A DNA stretch of 64,000 nucleotides from Streptomyces sp. NBC_01224 (GTDB taxonomy: Bacteria; Actinomycetota; Actinomycetes; Streptomycetales; Streptomycetaceae), in assembly GCF_036002945.1 (NCBI RefSeq), contig NZ_CP108529.1, positions 4,266,001 through 4,330,000 on the forward strand, in the 5' to 3' direction. Position numbers and translations under genes: made by a program. The notes under the pieces are model-generated. The model saw only the letters and a list, made by a program, of their open reading frames with translations. It made no database searches and was not told where the DNA came from. Shown in pieces: positions 58,534-64,000 of this stretch; positions within the stretch are counted from its first letter, which is position 1; the number at the start of each line of letters is the position of its first letter.

Positions 58534-59952
58534 ATGCGAGATCCGCTGTCCGCGCTGTCGGACGCCTTCACCGCCTTCCTCTTCGGGAAGGTGGAGACGA
58601 CCAGGCTGCCCGTCCGTACGTCGACCGGACAGGCCCAGGCCGTCTACCTGCCCACCGCGGCCCCCGGCCTCGGCGACTCCGGAGTGATCATCGGCCGCGA
58701 GGTGTACTCCGGCAAGGGCTACATCTACGACCCGTTCCAGCTGTACGGACAGCAGCTGCCCGCCCCGCACTGGCTGGTGCTCGGCGAATCCGGCAACGGC
58801 AAGTCCGCGCTGGAGAAGACGTACGTGCTCCGCCAGCTCCGCTTCCGCGACCGCCAGGTCGTCGTCCTGGACGCCCAGGGCGAGGACGGCGTCGGCGAGT
58901 GGAACCTCATCGCCCAGGAACTCGGCCTCACCCCGATCCGCCTCGACCCGACCTCCGCACTCAACGGCGGCATCCGGCTCAACCCGCTCGACCCCGCGAT
59001 CACCACGACCGGCCAGCTCGCCCTGCTCCGTACGATCATCGAAGTCGCCATGGGGCACGGCCTGGACGAACGGTCCGGCTTCGCGCTGAAGGTCGCCCAC
59101 GCGTACGTCAACGAGACGATCACCGACCGGCAGCCGGTCCTGACCGACATCGTCGACCAGCTGCGCCACCCGGAGCCCGAGTCCGCCGAGGCGATGAACG
59201 TCGACATAGATGACGTACGGGCCTGGGGCCTCGATGTCGCCCTCGTCCTGGACCGCCTGGTCGACGGTGACCTGCGCGGCATGTTCGACGGACCGACGAG
59301 CGTCGGCATCGACCTCGACGCCCCGCTGATCGTCTTCGACCTGTCACACATCGACCGGAACTCGATCGCGATGCCGATCCTGATGGCGATCGTCGGCGTC
59401 TGGCTGGAGCACACCTGGATCAGGCCCGACCGGAAGAAACGCATCTTCCTGGTCGAAGAGGCCTGGCACATCATCAACTCGCCCTTCGTGGCCCAGCTCT
59501 TCCAGCGCCTGCTGAAATTCGGGCGCCGGCTGGGTCTCTCGTTCGTGGCCGTCGTCCACCACCTCAGCGACGTCGTCGACGGAGCGGCGGCCCGCGAGGC
59601 CGCGGCGATCCTCAAAATGGCCTCGACCCGCACGATCTACGCCCAGAAGGCCGACGAGGCCAGAGCCACGGGACGCGTGCTCGGCCTGCCCCGATGGGCG
59701 GTCGAGATCATCCCGACCCTCACCCCCGGCATCGCGGTCTGGGACGTCAACGGCAACGTCCAGGTGGTCAAACACCTGATCACCGAGGCGGAACGCCCTC
59801 TGGTCTTCACAGACCGCGCGATGACCGAGTCCTCCACGGCCGAACTCCTCCCGGAGGACGTACGCGCCGCCGAGCTGGAGGCGGAGCAGCGCGCGGCACG
59901 GATCGAGCACCAACAACGACTGAACGAGTCGTCCGAGTCAACGGTGGCATGA
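58534..59952 (+). CDS. VirB4-like AAA ATPase of the T4SS-like system
   Basis: A 472-residue cytoplasmic ATPase. Walker A is GESGNGKSALEK at 84-95, followed by VVVLDAQGEDGVGEW and LNGGIRLNPLDPAI. Walker B is RKKRIFLVEEAWHIINSPFV with Glu308-Glu309. FGRRLGLSFVAVVHHLSDVV and AAAILKMASTRTIYAQK are the sensor and Q/R motifs of VirB4/TraC. It energises pilus or channel assembly. GGGAGG lies upstream of the ATG. It starts 42 nt after the SCO6880-like gene. Confidence 0.92.
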   Translation: MRDPLSALSDAFTAFLFGKVETTRLPVRTSTGQAQAVYLPTAAPGLGDSGVIIGREVYSGKGYIYDPFQLYGQQLPAPHWLVLGESGNGKSALEKTYVLRQLRFRDRQVVVLDAQGEDGVGEWNLIAQELGLTPIRLDPTSALNGGIRLNPLDPAITTTGQLALLRTIIEVAMGHGLDERSGFALKVAHAYVNETITDRQPVLTDIVDQLRHPEPESAEAMNVDIDDVRAWGLDVALVLDRLVDGDLRGMFDGPTSVGIDLDAPLIVFDLSHIDRNSIAMPILMAIVGVWLEHTWIRPDRKKRIFLVEEAWHIINSPFVAQLFQRLLKFGRRLGLSFVAVVHHLSDVVDGAAAREAAAILKMASTRTIYAQKADEARATGRVLGLPRWAVEIIPTLTPGIAVWDVNGNVQVVKHLITEAERPLVFTDRAMTESSTAELLPEDVRAAELEAEQRAARIEHQQRLNESSESTVA

Positions 59953-59953
59953 C

Positions 59954-61489
59954 ATGGCAGGGCGCGGCGAGGTAAGTACCGGCGGCAGCGGGGGCGGCGG
60001 AGGCATCCCTGACGGCCTGCTGATCGGCCTGCTGGCCTTCCTGCTCGGGCTGACGCTGCTGGCGTGGACGGCCACCGGCCTGGCCGGACTGTTCACGCAC
60101 GGCGCCTGGCCGGAGGGGGTCACCCTCGCCGAGACCCCCTTGGCGATGCGACAACTGGTCACCACACCGCACGACATCCCGGCCGCCTGGCCGAACACCC
60201 CGGCGGGCGAGCTCTCCGGGTACGGGCTGTTCTGGGGCCTGTTCATAGGCGAACTGATGGTGCTGCTGGTGCTGACGGTCTTCGTGATAGGGGTGGTGAC
60301 CCGTTGGCGGCTGGTACGGGCACAGCAGCGGAGCGAACGGTACGGGGACAAGGACATGCCCGTACCGTCCCGGCGGCAGGAGCCCGGGCCCGAGGCCCAG
60401 AACCCACAGCAGACGGAGCCGCAGCCAAAGCCCGAGCCGGAGCCTCGACCGACGGCCCACTCCCCGGAAGCCGTGCCCGTGCCCGTGGAGTACACCCCGC
60501 CCGCACCCGCCCCCGTGCCCGTGGAGCACACCCCACCCGAGCCCGCCCTCCCCTCTCCCCGGACCCCCCTCGTCGTCTACGGACCGGCCGCCACCCGCCG
60601 CCCCACCGTCATCCAGGCGATCCAGGAGGCCGACGGACCCGCGCTCGTCGTCACCTCCGACCCCACCGTCTGGGCCGAGACGAAGGACGCCCGCGCCAAG
60701 CTCGGCCCGGTCCTCGTCTACGACCCGGGCCACCTCTGCGACACCCCGGCCCGCCTCCACTGGTCCCCCACGGCCGGGTGCGAACAGCCCGACACGGCCG
60801 CCGCCCGCTCCGCCGCGCTACTCGCCCCGGTCCGGCCGCAGGCCCGGATCGACGCGACGACGGCCGACACCGCGGAAACGCTCCTGAAATGCTGGCTGCA
60901 CGCCGCCGCCATCGACGGCAGGCCCTTCCGCCAGGTCCACCGCTGGGCCCTCGGCGGCAGCGCCCACGAACCGGTGCGCCTGCTCCGTACCCACCCCAAG
61001 GCAGCCTCCGGGCTCGCCGGCGTGCTGGAGTCCGCACTGACCGCCCATCCCGAACGCCGCGAGATGGCACAGGAACTGACGGTACGAGCCTTCGCCGCAC
61101 TCTCCTCGGTCCACATCCGCGAGGCCTGCACACCGAACCGGGCCGATTCGCTCGTGCTGGAATCTTTCGCGGGCGAGGGGGGCACCCTTTATGTGGTGGG
61201 TGAACCGATCGAGGATCCCCGCTCGGGTCCCGGAGCAATGCCCCTGCTCACGGCACTCGCCTCACACGTGGTCGAGCACGGCCGCCGCATGGCCGCACGG
61301 TCAACCGACGGTCGGCTCGACCCACCAATGACGCTCGTACTCGACGACGTCGCCGCGGTGGCGCCCCTGCCCCGGCTCCCGGAACTGCTGTCGACCGGCC
61401 AGGCCCAGGGCCTGGAGACCCTGGCCCTCCTCCGCTCCCAGGAACAGGCCCGCGCCCGCTGGCCCCAAGACCTCACCGGCTCACGCTAG
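59954..61489 (+). CDS. VirD4/TraG-like coupling protein with degenerate P-loop
   Basis: A 511-residue protein: two TM helices (about 18-40 and 90-112), a Pro/Glu-rich linker (about 130-195), then a VirD4-type ATPase-like domain. Where Walker A should be, the sequence is YGPAATRRPTVIQAI (Gly210), lacking the GKT/S. The following strand ALVVTSDPTVW and the Walker B-like strand LVLDDVAAVAPLPRLPELLS are kept. It therefore probably cannot hydrolyse ATP in the normal way and may act as a scaffold or substrate receptor. It begins 1 nt after the VirB4 stop. Confidence 0.82.
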   Translation: MAGRGEVSTGGSGGGGGIPDGLLIGLLAFLLGLTLLAWTATGLAGLFTHGAWPEGVTLAETPLAMRQLVTTPHDIPAAWPNTPAGELSGYGLFWGLFIGELMVLLVLTVFVIGVVTRWRLVRAQQRSERYGDKDMPVPSRRQEPGPEAQNPQQTEPQPKPEPEPRPTAHSPEAVPVPVEYTPPAPAPVPVEHTPPEPALPSPRTPLVVYGPAATRRPTVIQAIQEADGPALVVTSDPTVWAETKDARAKLGPVLVYDPGHLCDTPARLHWSPTAGCEQPDTAAARSAALLAPVRPQARIDATTADTAETLLKCWLHAAAIDGRPFRQVHRWALGGSAHEPVRLLRTHPKAASGLAGVLESALTAHPERREMAQELTVRAFAALSSVHIREACTPNRADSLVLESFAGEGGTLYVVGEPIEDPRSGPGAMPLLTALASHVVEHGRRMAARSTDGRLDPPMTLVLDDVAAVAPLPRLPELLSTGQAQGLETLALLRSQEQARARWPQDLTGSR

Positions 61490-61513
61490 CCAGGAAAATC
61501 CGGCGCCACGCGC

Positions 61514-61888
61514 CTACACCGGCCACCCCACCGCATACTCCAGCTCCCACGCAGACGGGTCGCCCGGCACAGGCACCGACTCCCCGGTGGCCACGAACCC
61601 GATCCGCCGATAGAGCGCCGCAGCCCGCACGTTGCCCTCGTGCACATACAGCCGCACCCGCTCGATCCGCGGCTCCACCAGCGACCACGCCCAGTCCGTC
61701 CCGGCCCGGAACAGCTCTTCGGCCAGGCCCTCGCCCCGTGCCTCGGGCCGTATGAACACACCGACCACATGCGCCTGGTGGACGTCGGCCGCCTCCTCGA
61801 ACCGCACCTCCGCGTCCGGCCGCTCGATCAGCACGGTGACGCTGCCGTCCCACCGCCCGTCGGGCACGACGGCGACGAACTGCCGCAC
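61514..61888 (-). pseudogene. GNAT acetyltransferase, N-terminally truncated
   Basis: 124 residues: VRQFVAVVPDGRWDGSVTVL, VHQAHVVGVFIRPEARGEGL (acetyl-CoA loop R-x-x-G-x-G/A), VRLYVHEGNVRAAALYRRIG, FVATGESVPVP. The acetyl-CoA site and the C-terminus are complete, but the usual first 40-50 residues are absent: the frame is open for only 11 more codons before a stop. It lies back-to-back with a truncated LuxR remnant on the plus strand, as if one deletion removed both 5' ends. A GTG start could still give a short protein. Confidence 0.6.
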
Positions 61889-61919
61889 GTCACCGCTCCC
61901 GGCCTCGAAGCCACCGACG

Positions 61920-62335
61920 CATCATCAGAGCCGGTGCCCGTACCCGCGTCCTCATCGTCACAACGTTCGACCTCGACCGGAAGGACGCGCTGCCGGAGGA
62001 ACTCCTCTCCGGCATCCGAGCTGTGGCAAGCGGCGACGCAGTGGTCGCCCCTAGTCTCACCCGCCGTCTTCTGGACACGTATGTGCAACACCTGCCGCCC
62101 GTTCCCGGCGGCCCCTCAAGCCTGGACGCACGCATCGCGCCCCTCCCGAACGGGAAAGGGAAATCCTCACGGCCATCGACCGGGGCTGGACCAATACGGA
62201 GATCGCCGAACGGCTCCACCTCGCCGAATCAACGGTGAAAACACACGTCACGCGCATCCTCGCCAGAATGGGATCCCGCGAGCGCGTCCAGGCAGTCATC
62301 CTGGCTTACGACACCCACCTGGTCACCCCCGCCTG
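61920..62335 (+). pseudogene. NarL/LuxR-type response regulator remnant
   Basis: ARTRVLIVTTFDLD (end of a receiver) is joined to RKDALPEELLSGIRAVASGD, with about 15 receiver residues (the YVYxALxAGAxGFLL segment) missing at the join. Then comes PSLTRRLLDTYVQHLPPVPG. Near 62145 the frame shifts by one base and continues as PEREREILTAIDRGWTNTEI, AERLHLAESTVKTHVTRILA, RMGSRERVQAVILAY, the LuxR helix-turn-helix, to a stop at 62335. Three lesions (5' loss, internal deletion, frameshift) make this a clear pseudogene. Confidence 0.75.
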
Positions 62336-62359
62336 ACAGTAAAGAGGGGTAAACGCAGA

Positions 62360-62388
62360 AAAGCCCCGCACCAGAGGTGCGGGGCTTT
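62360..62388. terminator. terminator of the rRNA operon
   Basis: AAAGCCCCGCACC pairs with GGTGCGGGGCTTT (13 bp) around an AGA loop, a few bases past the 5S 3' end in the direction of transcription (minus), with A/T-rich ends on both sides. Confidence 0.85.
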
Positions 62389-62400
62389 CCCGTAAAAGAA

Positions 62401-62519
62401 GTTCGGCGGCGTCCTACTCTCCCACAGGGTCCCCCCTGCAGTACCATCGGCGCTGAAAGGCTTAGCTTCCGGGTTCGGAATGTAACCGGGCGTTTCCCTA
62501 ACGCAATGACCACCGAAAC
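62401..62519 (-). rRNA. rrf: 5S ribosomal RNA
   Basis: On the minus strand the sequence begins GTTTCGGTGGTCATTGCG and ends GGACGCCGCCGAAC. The ends pair (GTTTCGG...-type helix I), and the internal CCCGGTTACATTCCGAACCC is the universal 5S loop C/helix III sequence. The length is about 119 nt. It is the last gene of the rRNA operon and sits about 80 nt after the 23S gene. Ends are estimated to within a few bases. Confidence 0.95.
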
Positions 62520-62597
62520 ACTATGAAATTAACCAACACCGGAACACAACACGGCCGTTCGTTATTTCAGAACTAACACAGTGGACGCGAGCAACTG
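62520..62597 (-). other. 23S-5S internal transcribed spacer
   Basis: About 78 bases between the two rRNA genes, with no tRNA. GAGGACAAGCCCTCGG at its edge belongs to the 23S 5'/3' terminal pairing region and would be processed by RNase III. Confidence 0.6.

Positions 62598-64000
<1,403 letters not shown>

Noticed and set aside
54221..61489. Integrative conjugative element
   Set aside because: No integrase, relaxase, att repeats or tRNA target are visible, and the coupling protein P-loop is degenerate.

Overview
The window reads as a piece of a Streptomyces chromosome core. Base composition is very GC-rich with strong third-position bias, GTG and TTG starts are common, several starts look leaderless, and Actinobacteria-specific families are present: mycothiol synthase, WhiJ-type XRE/DUF397 cassettes, a LAXTG sortase substrate and CsoR. 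A ppk, CHAD, Nudix, pstSCAB, pit, DUF47, csoR order is one I know from Streptomyces chromosomes. The right edge is the 3' end of an rRNA operon on the minus strand (23S then 5S).

Layout. 1-1.8 kb: end of an OmpR-type regulator and its sensor kinase. 1.8-9.5 kb: a PIN-domain remnant, a Tat-exported PI-PLC-like enzyme, a broken GNAT, a sortase-anchored surface protein with a nuclease-like core, an orphan gene and a secreted lectin/DUF11-repeat protein. 9.7-13.1 kb: an ECF-like sigma factor with its YCII partner, divergent from a 14-TM MFS exporter. 13.2-18.7 kb: secreted 5'-nucleotidase, mshD, and a GntR (YtrA type) plus ABC exporter operon. 18.9-28.9 kb: a phosphate island. Polyphosphate kinase, CHAD and Nudix overlap one another. 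A PHO box precedes pstS, a strong hairpin separates pstS from pstCAB, and a convergent DUF47-pit operon follows. 29-33.7 kb: csoR with a clean operator, small conserved genes, a lipoprotein, a secreted flavoprotein oxidase and a PAP2 phosphatase.

34-38.2 kb and 54.2-61.5 kb hold a type IV secretion-like set. The first block has a membrane-anchored SLT plus NlpC/P60 wall hydrolase and a pilin-like membrane protein fused to a DUF1023 alpha/beta hydrolase. The second has a small membrane protein, a VirB8/TcpC-like protein, a VirB6/TrbL-like protein, a SCO6880-like protein, a VirB4-like ATPase and a VirD4-like protein whose P-loop is degenerate. No relaxase is visible, so I infer a resident secretion or pilus machine rather than a mobile element.

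Between them, 38.5-54 kb is an accessory region with heavy gene decay. A leucine-rich-repeat-variant protein is followed by several truncated, fused or frameshifted fragments, one carrying an exact 69-bp tandem duplication. A WhiJ-type cassette (ATPase, XRE regulator, DUF397 genes) comes next. Then a two-component system and a lipoprotein/adaptor/ABC efflux operon are bracketed by a second, internally deleted copy of the XRE/DUF397 cassette. A pentanucleotide repeat and GTTAG direct repeats lie in the divergent promoter of the efflux locus.
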